Positions 22,347-34,493 of a DNA stretch of 64,000 nt are shown in pieces. Position 1 is the stretch's first letter, and every line of letters begins with the position of its first letter. Where the stretch lies: positions 496,001-560,000 of the forward strand of contig JAWZSP010000003.1 in assembly GCA_034401135.1 (NCBI GenBank), read 5' to 3'. Source of the DNA: Volutella citrinella (Eukaryota > Ascomycota > Sordariomycetes > Hypocreales > Nectriaceae). Position numbers and translations under genes: made by a program. The notes beneath the pieces are model-generated. The model ran no database searches, was not told the origin of the DNA, and was given only the letters and a program-made list of their open reading frames with translations.

Positions 22347-22400
22347 AGGTGGCACCCTTGTCAGCCGGCTCCCCCCTCAGCCGGCCCCCTGACGGTTTCT
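22347..22400 (+). repeat. left terminal inverted repeat, pogo-type element
   Basis: These 54 bp are the exact reverse complement of 44701-44754. Weaker similarity continues inward to about 22422 (a shared CCTGTCACGTG). The repeat is GC-rich, contains AGCCGGCT palindromes and is free of RIP. Confidence 0.95.
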
Positions 22401-22499
22401 GGGTTAGTCAGCCTGTCACGTGATATCAAACTGCAGCTCGGGCCGCGGCCCGGGCTGCAGCTACAGCTCGGGCTGCAGCCACACCAGTAATCCAGCCAA

Positions 22500-23450
22500 T
22501 TAATTAACAAAAAACAGCTATTTAGATAACTCTAATTGCCACTCAAAGCAGCAGTCTTCAAAATCAACTAATAAAATAGCTTTAAAAGCTTTTTCTATAT
22601 TTAAAGCCCTTGAAATAGCCTCTCTATTAGCCCGAATTTAAACAATATTAATAAATACTATATTAGGGTTTTTTTTAAGCTTTTTCCTCTTTTAGGGCTG
22701 TAAAGCTTTAACCTGAGCTTTTAATTCTTTATTTTCTCTTTAAGCTTAAGCTAATAGCATATTAGTCTTGTCTAAACTTTTCCTAATCTAGTTAAATAGC
22801 TTTCGAGCCACAGAGTTAGAAAACTTAACTAGGAAGCTAGCTTAAGCTAGTTTCCTAATTTAGCAAGGGTAAGTAGGCATAGAAATAAGCTTATTTTCTG
22901 ACTCTGGTTGCGTTAAATAGCTTAAGGCTGTGATTAGCTATAGTATAGTTAAAAAAACAAACTGGCTTATAAGTAGCTTTGTAATATTAAGTAGCCAGAG
23001 CCCTGTAGCTTGCCAGCCACTTAAGATATTAGCTAAAGAGAGAGCTAATAAGCGTGCCTTTAAATAATAAGAAAGGAAGGTCTGTTTCCTGATTAGGCTG
23101 TCAAAAAGTAGTAATAGCTATAAGTCTAATTCAGTCTAATAATACTACTTTAAAGGGCTAAATATAGAAATATCTAGCAGCTATAAGATGTAGAAGGTAT
23201 ATAGAAGCAAATAGCTTAAAAAAACCTTATTTATATAGCACTCCTATATAAAGTCATCTAATTTATAGCTGCTATACCTATTAAGAATAAGAAGCCGCTA
23301 ATTATTAAGGTTCTTAGGTACTATATTAGAAAAAAAGACTTCTTTTAGTTAATAAAGAGCGATATTATTACTAATCTAACTATTTTTAAAACTAGTAAAC
23401 TCCTAGCTACTTAAAAAGCTTAAATCTTTTAGAAAGTAATAATCTAATAG
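22500..23450 (-). pseudogene. pogo/Fot1 transposase, C-terminal part
   Basis: Continuing in frame from the other side of retrotransposon A, 317 codons run to a TAA at 22502-22500. LKEVFF is followed by RLLILNRYSSY, where the usual Asp of the LILDGH motif reads Asn (a G-to-A change). Further on there is the tail typical of Fot1 relatives, with a Lys/Arg-rich patch (ENKELKAQVKAL). The two parts together make about 533 codons, close to the usual size for this family. In-frame stops again fit RIP. The catalytic Asp-to-Asn change and the stops make it non-functional. Confidence 0.85.
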
Positions 23451-23454
23451 ATAT

Positions 23455-23789
23455 TGTATAGCAGCTAGATCATATTAGTATTTTAGTAGTTAGGCTGGAT
23501 TAGTTAATTAGGTATTTAGGTCAGTAGCTTAAAAAGGGCAGGTTCGCTTAGTACTTAAGATTAATAAGAATTTTCCCTCTCTTTTAATCTTTTTCTATTC
23601 AGGGACTTCTTTATTTCTATCTAATTAGATTGCTAGTTAATTCAGATTTTGTTTATTTTGTAAGGTTCTCTTACTAGAGGTTATATAAAATTTTACTTTT
23701 TGCTTAAGTTTAGTTACCCTATAGTAGGTTTTTGTAAAGGATACTGATAATTATTAGTATTTATTTAGGCCTATTATTCTTACTAATAA
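23455..23789 (+). repeat. left LTR of retrotransposon A
   Basis: 335 bp beginning TGTATAGC. It aligns without length change to 43568-43902, with differences that are almost all C/T or G/A. Confidence 0.9.
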
Positions 23790-24652
23790 ATTTAGAGGTT
23801 ATAGTAAGAGGGGTATTCTTTTATAAAAGGCTAGAGATCTAAATAATTAGATAGCTTAATTAGAGGAGTACTTTTATACTATACTAGAACCTGTAATCCC
23901 TGATTTAAAGTTAGAAAGTAAGGCGACTACTCTAAGAGTAGGCAGTCATATAAACCCTGAAAAACAATTTAATTATAAGTAAAGATTAGATAGAGGATTC
24001 TTTATAATTGAAGCTGAATTATTATTTTAATTAAGTGGACACTTTAATTAGCAGACTTAAAAAGAAAGTAGAAGATGACCTAAGATATAAGATAAAGTAT
24101 TACTAGTTGCCTAGCTAGGGTAAAGATATAATAAATCCTGCCTTGAGATTCGGCCCGATTAAGTTAATTATAAAATAGATATACTATATTTTAAGCTGAA
24201 AGTCGAATTCCTAATTATAGTCTTTATACTAATTAAAAAACTTACTGTAATAACTAGATTAGTAGTAATCTGCGTAGCTATAAGAGTTAGCTTGATAATA
24301 GTTCTGCTACTACTAGCTTATATACTTATATTTAAATAGATCTTATAGGATAGAATTATTATTATAATATATAAGAGAAAGTACAAAGTAACTAAGTATA
24401 TACCTACTGCAGACCTTCTAGCAGAAGGGACTTTTTATATAACTTCTTATACTAAGCTTATTCAGTTACTAGATATTCTTTCAATCTTTAAGGAATCTTA
24501 TAGAATTGATTAGACTATTTAACCTCTTAGTAAGGCATTTTATATAGGAAAACCATTTATATCTACGACCCCTCTAGATTATAAAGAAGTAGTAACTACT
24601 CTACTATTTAGCTTTAAGATAGATTACCTAGTAAGTAGTGAGTACTGTCCTT
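23790..24652 (+). other. RIP-degraded interior of retrotransposon A, 5' part
   Basis: AT-rich sequence between the left LTR of A and element B. A plus-strand frame with scattered stops can be followed for parts of it, which would fit the leader and the beginning of gag. No motif is left that I can name. Confidence 0.4.
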
Positions 24653-25102
24653 TATAACGATTGGGTAGGTTCTAACTGTGTAAACCTAGTATAATATACT
24701 AAGAGTTTATATTAGCAGTTCTAATATAGTATATACTAAGCTTAAATAGGTTAGTTGTGATCCTAGGTATAGCGATTATAATATTATATTAGGTAATAGT
24801 TAATTAAGGTAATTAAGGTAACTAAGTTATATTAATAGCTAAAGAGCTGCTTATACTAAATATATACTCTTTACTAGTTTATATAGTTTATCTAATTCTT
24901 TATTATATATAGTAGTTACCTAGTTCTTTATCTAAGTTATTTATAACTATACGCTAGTTATAAGTAACTAGTGTATAATTATACCTAACTTTCCTTAGTA
25001 TAATTATAACTATATTTTATTAGTTTATTAGTGATTAGATATTCTAGTCTATATGCCCTGCCCTATATATTAGGTTATTATATATTAGTATAGGTTCTAA
25101 TA
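24653..25102 (-). repeat. 3' LTR of element B
   Basis: 450 bp, read on the minus strand as TATTAGAACC to the end TTATA. It matches 32051-32500 and the solo copy over its full length. Confidence 0.88.
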
Positions 25103-28100
25103 TAATATCTCCCCTTGTAAGGTCTTATCCCTAAGGCTAGATAAGTGACTGTCTATTAATTTATTATATCTGTCCAGAACTTCATCTTATAAACATTCTT
25201 CTAATATGCTAACTATTATATCCTCTAGTTCTATTAACTATTATTATACTAATTCTATCCTTATTACCTCTAAAGGTTTCTACCTTACTATACCTTATTT
25301 ATACTATAAGCTATAAGGCTTAAAATATATAATAATAGAAGGTTATAAGAAATATACTAAATATACTTATTATAATCGCTTTTATAATAGTATCAGCGTC
25401 TCTATTAGTAAAGGTCTATTTTTATTTATTTCCTCTTTATAATAGTATCCTTTTATTCCTAACTCTTTATTTCTAGCTAATTGTTTAGTTAAAGTGAAAG
25501 ATCGTTTAGAAGCTAAAAAGGAAGTAACTAAGAGTAAGATTCTTAAGATCTAGTGTTAAATAAATAAGCACTTGAGTTGTCTGATGTATATCTATTATTA
25601 GAAGCGTTTGCTTTATGATAAAAGTCTAGCGATGTTAGAGTATAATCTTTAATCTATTAAAAAGTTAGAGGTTACTAAATAAAAGGAGGCTTGGGCTATA
25701 ATTGATATTTAATCTATCAGGGCTATAAATATTATTAATTAGTCCTTTATAGGGTTGGTCGATCCTTCTCTACTTATTATAAAAACTCTTTTAGTTTCTT
25801 TAAGTAATAGGTAAGGTTCTTAGGAGGTTCCTATATATTTTTTAATTTAAGCCAGTCTTTCTATTTAATTAAGTAGGTAGTTTTACTATCTTTAAATTTT
25901 TTATCTAAGATTCGTTCTACTGCTTATTCTTATAATAAGATAATCTTATCTACTAATATAAAATCAATATATCTATTATAATATCCTTTATTTTATATTC
26001 TGACTTAGATAGTTCTTTCTGCAGTTTCTAATAGTAATATATAGAATACTAAGTAGAGTAGTGATTTTCTAAGGTCTAGTTTGTAGTTATTTTTTACGAT
26101 TTTCTTTTTAATTTTAAAAGGTCTGATAAACTTATAGTTAAGTTTTTTATTTTATTATTTTATTTCGAGGTTCTTTATTAATAAGTAGACTATACTCCTC
26201 TTTTTAAAAGTCGGCACTAGTAACTATTTAAGGTTATAATACTTAGTTATTTAATTCCTAATAAATTTAAGTTCTATTTTTATTTCTTTATAGGTTTTCT
26301 TTAGTTTATTATTTTTTAATATTGCCTTAATATTTACTAGTCCCTTTTTAATATCTTTATAGATATCTAGGTTATAGCTATAGAGTATAACTGCTAGTAT
26401 TATCTTAATACTACTATAATAGCTTAAGTTATATATAAGTTGTACTAAGGGTAAAAGTTCTACCTAGTTATTTTATATATAGTTAATATAGTATCTAAGG
26501 TATTATTCTACCTCTTAGTTAAGTCGCTCTGTTTATCTATCTATCTATAGTCTGAATATTATTAAAAGTTTATTATTAAATCCGAGGTATCCTATTAGTT
26601 TATTAAAGAATTTTAAGGCAAATATCGGGCCTCTGTTTAAGATAATCTCTATTAGCAGTTTATATACTAAGATAATATATTAAAAAAATATATAAAAAAG
26701 TTATTCTATGTTTATTACTTCTTAAAACAAAATATAATATATAAATTTCATAAGTCTATTAATAATAATAAAAATACTATTATAGTGTACTTCTATTACC
26801 AGGTCTACTAATAGTAGTAGCTTTATGATAAAGTCTATTATTACTAAGTACTATAGTTATTCACTGACTAATAGGGGTTATAATTCTTTATAGGGTTTAT
26901 ATTATAGTACCTTAGTCTTTTTATATATATTATATATTATAAAGACTTCTTTTACTTTTTATTTTATTTTTAGGAAAATATAGTATTATTTTAGTCATTC
27001 TACTATCTTCCTCACTCCTAGGTATCTATAAAGTCTATATCTATATACTTCCTTAATAAGAGCTACTTATAGTTCTTCTAAGATATATTCCTTATCTATT
27101 ATAAAGGGTTCTAGTATTACTAAAAGTAATCTAATTATAATAATTTTACTAATAGGGTTTTATATATAGTTACTGCGTTTATTCTTAGTAAGTAATTATA
27201 TTTTTATTTTTATTATTTCTAGCTTAAAGTCTAGTCTTTAGCTAATTATATTAGCTCTTCTATTCTCTATTCTTTTAATATATATAATAATATAATCGAA
27301 CTCTAATAAGTATTTAGTATATTGTAGTTATTAGGTATTAAGCTTCTAAGTTATAGTAAAGTATATAATATTTTTATAGTTTATATATACTTATATCTTA
27401 TATTTACTTTCTTTAAAATAGTACTAAAACTTCTTAAATATATTAACTATTATAAAGAATTCTTTATCATAGATAGGGTAGTATAACTCTGTCTTATTTA
27501 ATTTATATAAGTAGAATATAATTAAGTAGAGGTGTCTTTTCTTATCTTTCTGTCCTATCTAGGCCCCTAGTCCTCTATCTAAGGCATTAGTTTCTAGTAT
27601 AACTTCTTTCTCTAGGTCGAATATCTTAAGTACTAGTTCGCTAAGGATAGCTTTCTTAACTTATTTAAAGGCTTCTTATTTCTTAAGTTCTTATTTAAAC
27701 TTAACTCCTTTTCTTATAAGGTTGGTTATTAATACTACTATCTTACTAAAGTTTTTAATAAAATGTTAATAGTAGTTAGCAAAGCCTAAAAATAATTGCA
27801 TTTCCTTAATATTAATTAATATCTACTATTCCCTGACTATTATAATCTTCTTAAAGTCTATATAGATTTCATTTAGTAAGATAATATAACCTAAGAACTT
27901 TACTTCTTATATATAAAAATAACTTTTCTTTAGTTCTACTAGAAGTTCTGCTTTTTATAGTTTTTATAATACTTAGTATATATATTAAGTATGTTCTTCT
28001 TCTATTTTTAAAAAGATAAGGATATTATCTAGGTAATATATAATAAATATATTAAGGTATTCTTATAGTATATAGTTAATTATTTTTTAAAATAAGGCTA

Positions 28101-31100
28101 AAGTATTAGTTAGGCTAAATAATATAATTAAATACTTAAAAAGTCTAAACTTAATTTAGAACGCAGTTTTCCACTTATTGCCTTTCTTAACTCTTATTAA
28201 GTTATAAGCTCTTTTTAAATTAAATACTATAAACTAATTCATGCCCTAGAGTCGGTCCTTTATTTTTATAATTAGTAGAAGGGGTGTCTGATCCTTAAGA
28301 GTAATCTTATTAAGCTATTAGTAGTCTATAACTAGATAAAGTTTACTGTTTTTTTTAGGGATAAATATAATAAAGTATCCTGTTTTTAAACTAGAGCTTT
28401 TTATATAACCTTTTATAAGTATTTCTATAAGGTATTCTTAAAGTATATCTAATTTTTTCTAGTTTAGGTTATAAATCTAGAAGAACTTAGGTTTCTTACT
28501 AACTTTTAAAACAATCTTATAATCCTATTACCTATACTTTGGCAATCTAATGTCAAGGCTTTCTATAAATAGTTTTTTATATTATTAATATAATTTAGGG
28601 ATATTTTTAAAGCATTCCTCCGCTCTCTCCCTTTCTTTTCTAATAAAGTCTTTTTTCTTTTTAATATCTTCCTTTAGTATATTATTAATATACCTGAATT
28701 ATTTCTATAAAAGCCTAATAATTTTATATATTTTACTTATATATAATTATATCTATTTTTATTATATTCCCCTTATTAAGATTGCGTCTGTTTTTTAAGT
28801 AGTATTCTTATTACTAGTAGTTTTGTCCTTACTAGTCTAAGTTTAAGATCTCTTATTTTAGAGCTTGTTAATATAAGTATATAGATTATCCTATATAAGG
28901 CCTTCTTTTTAATTAATAAGTAGGTTTTATTATTTTAGCTATTTATAACTTAGTATAATTTAATATATAGTGACTCTAGTAATATTAAAGTTTATACCCT
29001 TATTCTTCCTTATTATAAACACTTTGTGATACTTTAGAAAGTATTAGACATACTTATTATTATATAAGAACAATTCGCTCTTAAGTCTACTTAATTAGTA
29101 CTAATCTTTTTTTAGTTTTATCTCTTAGTTTAGCTATAATTTATTAATAAGTTTTAGTAAGATATAGTTATATAATGCTCTGCTATCTATAAGTACTATA
29201 ATATTTTTCCTTTTAATTTATATAATAGTTTCTAGTTAGGTCCTTTTTTTATTATCTATATCTATTATAATATAGAGCTATCTAATTATTTATATTAGTT
29301 CTTATAAGTCTTTAAGTTATCTTAGTTACTCCTTTACTAGTAACTATTACCTTTTCCTATTCCTTATTTATATTATAAAGCGATTTTCTCCTAGGTATAC
29401 TTCTTATACTAAGAATCCTAGTAATTCTTTACAAGGTTAGAATCGTAATAAAACTCTATGCTAATACTAATATAGTATTTATTAATCCTTTTTATCTTTA
29501 TTTATTATACATTTAGTACTTTAAGTATTAATATTAGTTAGATATTCCTTTTATCTTCTTAAGGCCTGATAGAGTAGGTATTATTTTAGTATTTCTCTAT
29601 ATAGTAATAGCTATAACTTTATATATAATAGCTAATTTATACTAACTTTTTATATTCAGGGTCTTTTAGTAAGTAGATTGCTTAGTCCTTATTATATTAT
29701 AGTAGGTATATCTAGGTATTGTATTAAGGGGCTGTAGGGATCTGTCTTACTTTCTTTTCTTAGTACCTTTTTTTTATTTTTTAGTATATTTCCTCTTACT
29801 ATTAGGTGATATCTTTAATAATTCTCTTTATAATTTACTATATTTTATTAGGGTTTAGTTATTACTTTATTCCTAAAGGTGCGATTTTAATATAGTATAG
29901 TTAGAGTTTAAAAAGCTATGCTCTTAAGGCTTTGTCCTTTATAAGTCAGTACTTATTATATCTATAGGTTTAGTAGTTATATAGTTTTTCCCTAATATAA
30001 GAATTATATCCCTTTTATTATTCTTAGGCCTATTTACTTATTTTTCTTTCTACTATTATAGGTTTATTTTATAGTAATTAGGTCTTAGGTTCAGGTAATA
30101 AGTTAGAAAGCGTTGAGTACTCTTATAGGGTATACTTATATACCTTTCTGACCATTCTAATAGCTTTTAAGTCAATATTCTTAGGTTTCTTTATTTCTAT
30201 TAGTAGTGGCTCCTAATGTTTTTTAAATTATTATATTAATATTAGTACTGGTTTTTCCTATGTTAGGTTTTTTATATTCTCTACTTTATTATCTTATAGG
30301 TTAAGCCTTAACTGTCTAGCTAATTCAGCTTCCTTAACTATAAGCTGGCTTTTTTTATATTTATTTATTTAGTATTTTTATAGTTTATAGGTAATATATT
30401 AGACTTAATCTAGACTTCCTTACTTAGCGAGCTGTCTTATCGCACTATCTTATAAGCTTTGCATAAGCAGGGTAGTTTTATTAGTTTATATTTTAGGCTA
30501 GTTATCTTATAAAGTAAGTCCTGTAAGTCTTGCTGTTTGAATTTCTATCTTAGTAAGTAGTTCTCCTGTCTGTTATTTATATAGTTAGTACTTTTCCTTA
30601 ACTCACTGGATTTCTTTCTATTAGCTCTTAGTATAGCCTGTCTTATCTAGGTAGAATATTTCCTTCTATAAGACTCTGATAGCTTTCCTTATAGTAGTTC
30701 TCCTTATAGTATAGTTATAGGATTCTGCGTTCTTCTGCTTTTACTAGGCGTAATACTATAAGGGGGTGTCTTATTATTCTTTCTCTGACCTAGGCTTGGC
30801 TTCTTTTTTAATCTTATAGAGGTTGTGGCTATATAGCTGGATTTCCCCTGGGCTAGTACCTATAGTGTTATATCCTTGCTTTTATCCTGTCTATTTTCTA
30901 AGTGCCTCTGTAGTTATTATTTAGATCGCGGTTTGGGGTTCCTTGCTAAGGCTGCTAATATATCTTTTCTAATTGTTCCTTTATAAGGGTAGTCTGAACT
31001 TATTATAGACCTTATTTAAGTAAGTATACTCCCTAGCCCTATATCCTTTCTATCTATAGTCTTAGTAAATAAATTTCTTATTTTTGCCTATTATTCTTAT

Positions 31101-32050
31101 TATTATTAGTCCTAGTATATATCTATATAATATATTAACTTATAGGGTATTATTATACTAGTATTATTAGTTCTTGTTTTTAAAGTACTTAGGGTAGTAT
31201 AGGTTGAAGTTCTTTTTTTTTTTATATACTGCCTTTTCTTAATATTATTTATACTATTATTTATCGATTTTGACTGCTATTATAATATACTTTATTAGGG
31301 TATTAAGGCGGTTGGCTTTAAATAGCTTGTCTTTGACTTCCTCTTTTAGTTTATAGTAAAAGTGTTCTATTAGTAGCTCCTTGTCTTAACCGAGCCTAAC
31401 TAAGATTTATCTAAATATAGCTCTATAAGCTGTAGCGGATTTAGTTTATTTAAGTTTAAAAAGTTATACTATAGCTTAGTATTTTTTATTTATATTTCTA
31501 AATATATTATATAGTGCTTTTTTAAAGTTGTCTTAGTTTGCGAAGATGTCCTGGGTTTCTTAGTTTTTTGAATCTAGATTGTTCTTTAAGTAGTCTTTTA
31601 TAATAGGTTTAAACTATATAATAGTAATATCCTTAAGGTATCCTTAAGTAAAAAAGACTTTAGCTTTACTATTAGCTAGAGTATTAAAGTAAAACTTAAA
31701 GTAAATATTAAGGTAGGTAAGAAATAGTATAATATTATTTATATATCTGTTAAATACTATTAGCTATAGTAAGTATATATCTACTCTAGGGTCCCTTGTA
31801 GGTGCTAGTAATAGGTTTAGTAATAAAGTGTTTATATATTTTTTTATACTAGTAATAAGGTTATAAAGTTATATAACTTTAGCGTTTGTTTTATTATAAG
31901 TTGCATTAGTACTATTATATATAAGCAGAGCTCTGGTACTCTAAGTGCTATTATTAGATATATTAGTATAAGGGTTAGTTCTAAATATAATTAAATAAGG
32001 AAATATTACTTAGTAGTATATAAAGTTATACTAAATAAGAGTTATTAATA
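25103..32050 (-). pseudogene. RIP-inactivated gag-pol of element B
   Basis: On the minus strand around 28244-28162 the translation reads FNLKRAYNLIRVKKG followed by KWKTAF, the reverse transcriptase block of Ty3/gypsy elements. At 28039-28013 comes YYLDNILIF, the YxDD catalytic box with its second Asp changed to Asn. Stops are frequent throughout. RNase H and integrase should lie toward lower coordinates and gag toward higher ones, but I did not trace them residue by residue. Confidence 0.8.
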
Positions 32051-32500
32051 TATAATAATTAGGTAGGTTTTAATTATATAAACCTAGTATAATATACTAG
32101 GGGTTTATATTAGCAGTTCTAATATAGTATATACTAAGCTTAAATAGGTTAGTTATAATCTTAAGTATAGTAATTATAATATTATATTAAGTAATAGTTA
32201 ATTAAGGTAATTAAAGTAACTAAGTTATATTAATAGCTAAAAAGCTATTTATATTAAATATATACTTTTTATTAGTCTATATAGTTTATCTAATCCTTTA
32301 TTATATATAATAGTTACTTAGTTCTTTATCTAAGTTATTTATAACTATATACTAGTTATAAGTAACTAGTATATAGTTATACCTGACTTTCCTTAGTATA
32401 ACTGTAATTATATTTTATTAGTCTATTAGTAATTAGATATTCTAGTCTATATACTCTGCCCTGTGCATCAGGTTACTATATATTAGCACGGGTTCTAACA
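32051..32500 (-). repeat. 5' LTR of element B
   Basis: 450 bp beginning TGTTAGAACC on the minus strand. Comparison of the three copies implies an ancestral LTR with TG at its start and CACA at its end. Confidence 0.88.
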
Positions 32501-34043
32501 TCCCTTTCCTAATTAATATTACTTTAATAGAGATAGGATTACTTTCTTTTTTAAATATTATAAGGATTATATAAGGGCTTAAGGATTCTCTAAGAGCTAG
32601 ATAAAGGAGGATATGGATTTAAGAGTTACTAGAAGATCTTTAATAAAGTAAGTAAGGAGAACTATAGAAGGCTGCTTTTAGAAAGAAGCTAAGAGTATAC
32701 TGATTAAATAATTCAAAAGCTATAATAATGAGCTAGATAGAGTACTGATTTACTAACTTATAAATATAGCAAACCTTGATATTAAACTAGGGGATATCTA
32801 AGGTATAAGAAGGTAGATAGATAAGTATACCTACCTGATTAAGGCAGTTTACTTAAATAATTAAGTAACTAATATAACCTTTACTTATACTTTATATAAA
32901 GGGCTCCCTAATTAATAGAAAAAGGAACTATATAAGTAACTTAGCTATACTCTAGATACTATCTTAAAGAAGCCCTATAAAATAGTATTAGATAGTATTA
33001 ATATAATCCTCTAGATTAAAAAGATTACTAAGAGATCGGGCTGATTAGAATAGAATAATAATTCTAAAAGGGATAGTATATTATAAAGTAAGGTAAGTAA
33101 CTTTATTAATTAGCTAGATAGAGCTTAGTACTTATTCCTAAAGAATAAAAGAGTTAGTTTTTAGTATAAGAATAAGGAAGTAAGTAGCGCTAAGTTAGTA
33201 CTAGCTAATCTAACTTATTAGATTAAGGAGCTAAGTATCTAGGTCGCAGTCCTTAAAGACTAAGAGGGGACCTATAAGAAAAGATATATCTTATAATAAG
33301 GTATATAGATCTAGAATATCTAGATAAATATAGCTGTTATTAAGGAAATCTATAACTGCTAAATAATTAAAAGGATTATTAAAAGGAATGACTAAGATAT
33401 TGTAATAATAGTAGTAGGCAAGTTTAAGCAGTATTAGTATTATTACTATAGTAATAAGGATTATATTCTAAAAGATTGCTTAAAGCTATAAAAGGATAGT
33501 AAGAAGGAGTATATTACCTATTATAAACTAAATGTAAGGGCTATCTAGCTTAGTAAGTACTTTATGCCCTTATTTTTAGTTAGAATCTTTTATTATAGTG
33601 TAGGCGGGATTAGATAAGGAATAGTCCTATAATTAAACTATTTCTTAAGTATTAAGGTATAAAGTCTTAGGGAGACCCTTATATATTTCTAGAAGCTGCC
33701 TAAGGAATATATTAAGATATTTAAGGAGAAGGACCTTTTTAAGAGATTTATAAAAAAGAATAAGAGCTCTTGACTTAACCTCTAGATTTAGCTTTACCCT
33801 GATTAAAATAATTAGTTAATTTAAGGGATGTTTTCTAGTTAGATAAGGACTAATTTCCTTATAGTAGATAAAGATAGCCCAGGCCTTAATATAATAGAGA
33901 AGGGTATTTAAGTTAATAATATAGTTAATAAGTGCTTAAGGAGTAATAATAAGAAAGCGATCAGTTCCTATTAATATTTTTAAGATTAATAGGATAATCC
34001 CTAAGAGGATGTTTTAATAAAGTGCTTATAGTCTAGCTACTAA
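32501..34043 (+). pseudogene. gag-like remnant of retrotransposon A
   Basis: A plus-strand frame contains the remains of a CCHC zinc knuckle at 33438-33479. The spacing C-x2-C-x4-H-x4-C is kept, but the first two Cys and the His codons now read TAT, and only the last Cys (TGC) remains. Upstream the translation is Lys- and Asn-rich, as in many fungal gag proteins. Element B sits directly before it and the solo LTR directly after it. Confidence 0.6.
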
Positions 34044-34493
34044 TATTAGAACCTATACTAATATACAGTGACTTAACGCATAGGGCAGAGTATATAGACT
34101 AGAATATTTAATTACTAATAGATTAATAAAATATAGTTATAGTTATATTAAGAAAAGTCAGGCATAACTATATACTAATTACTTATAATTAGTATATAGT
34201 TATAAATAACTTAGATAAAGAACTAGGCGACTACTATATATAATAAAGGATTAGATAAATTATATAGATTAGTAAAGAGTATATATCTAATATAAGTAGC
34301 TTTTTAATTATTAATATAACTTAGTTATCCTAATTACTTTAATTAATTATTACTTAATATAATATTATGATTACTATACTTAGGATTATAACTAACCTGT
34401 TTAAGCTTAGTATATACTATATTAGAACTGCTAATATAAACCCCTAGTATATTATACTAGGTTTATATAGTTAGAACCTACCTAATTATCACA
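34044..34493 (+). repeat. solo LTR of the B family, inserted in A
   Basis: 450 bp beginning TATTAGAACC and ending ATCACA, in the opposite orientation to element B. The flanks actaa (34039-34043) and gccaa (34494-34498) differ by two transitions, consistent with a RIP-altered target duplication. A solo LTR arises when the two LTRs of a full element recombine. Confidence 0.85.

Larger units (their letters stand above)
24653..32500 (-). mobile_element. Ty3/gypsy retrotransposon B, nested in A
   Basis: A full-length 7.8 kb element with 450-bp LTRs at both ends. A polypyrimidine run just inside the left LTR (ctcccctt near 25109) is the complement of a polypurine tract, placing the element on the minus strand. 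This agrees with the reverse transcriptase on that strand. The flanks tcctt (24648-24652) and tccct (32501-32505) differ by one C/T and probably are the target duplication. The whole element is RIP-mutated and cannot encode intact proteins. Confidence 0.88.
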
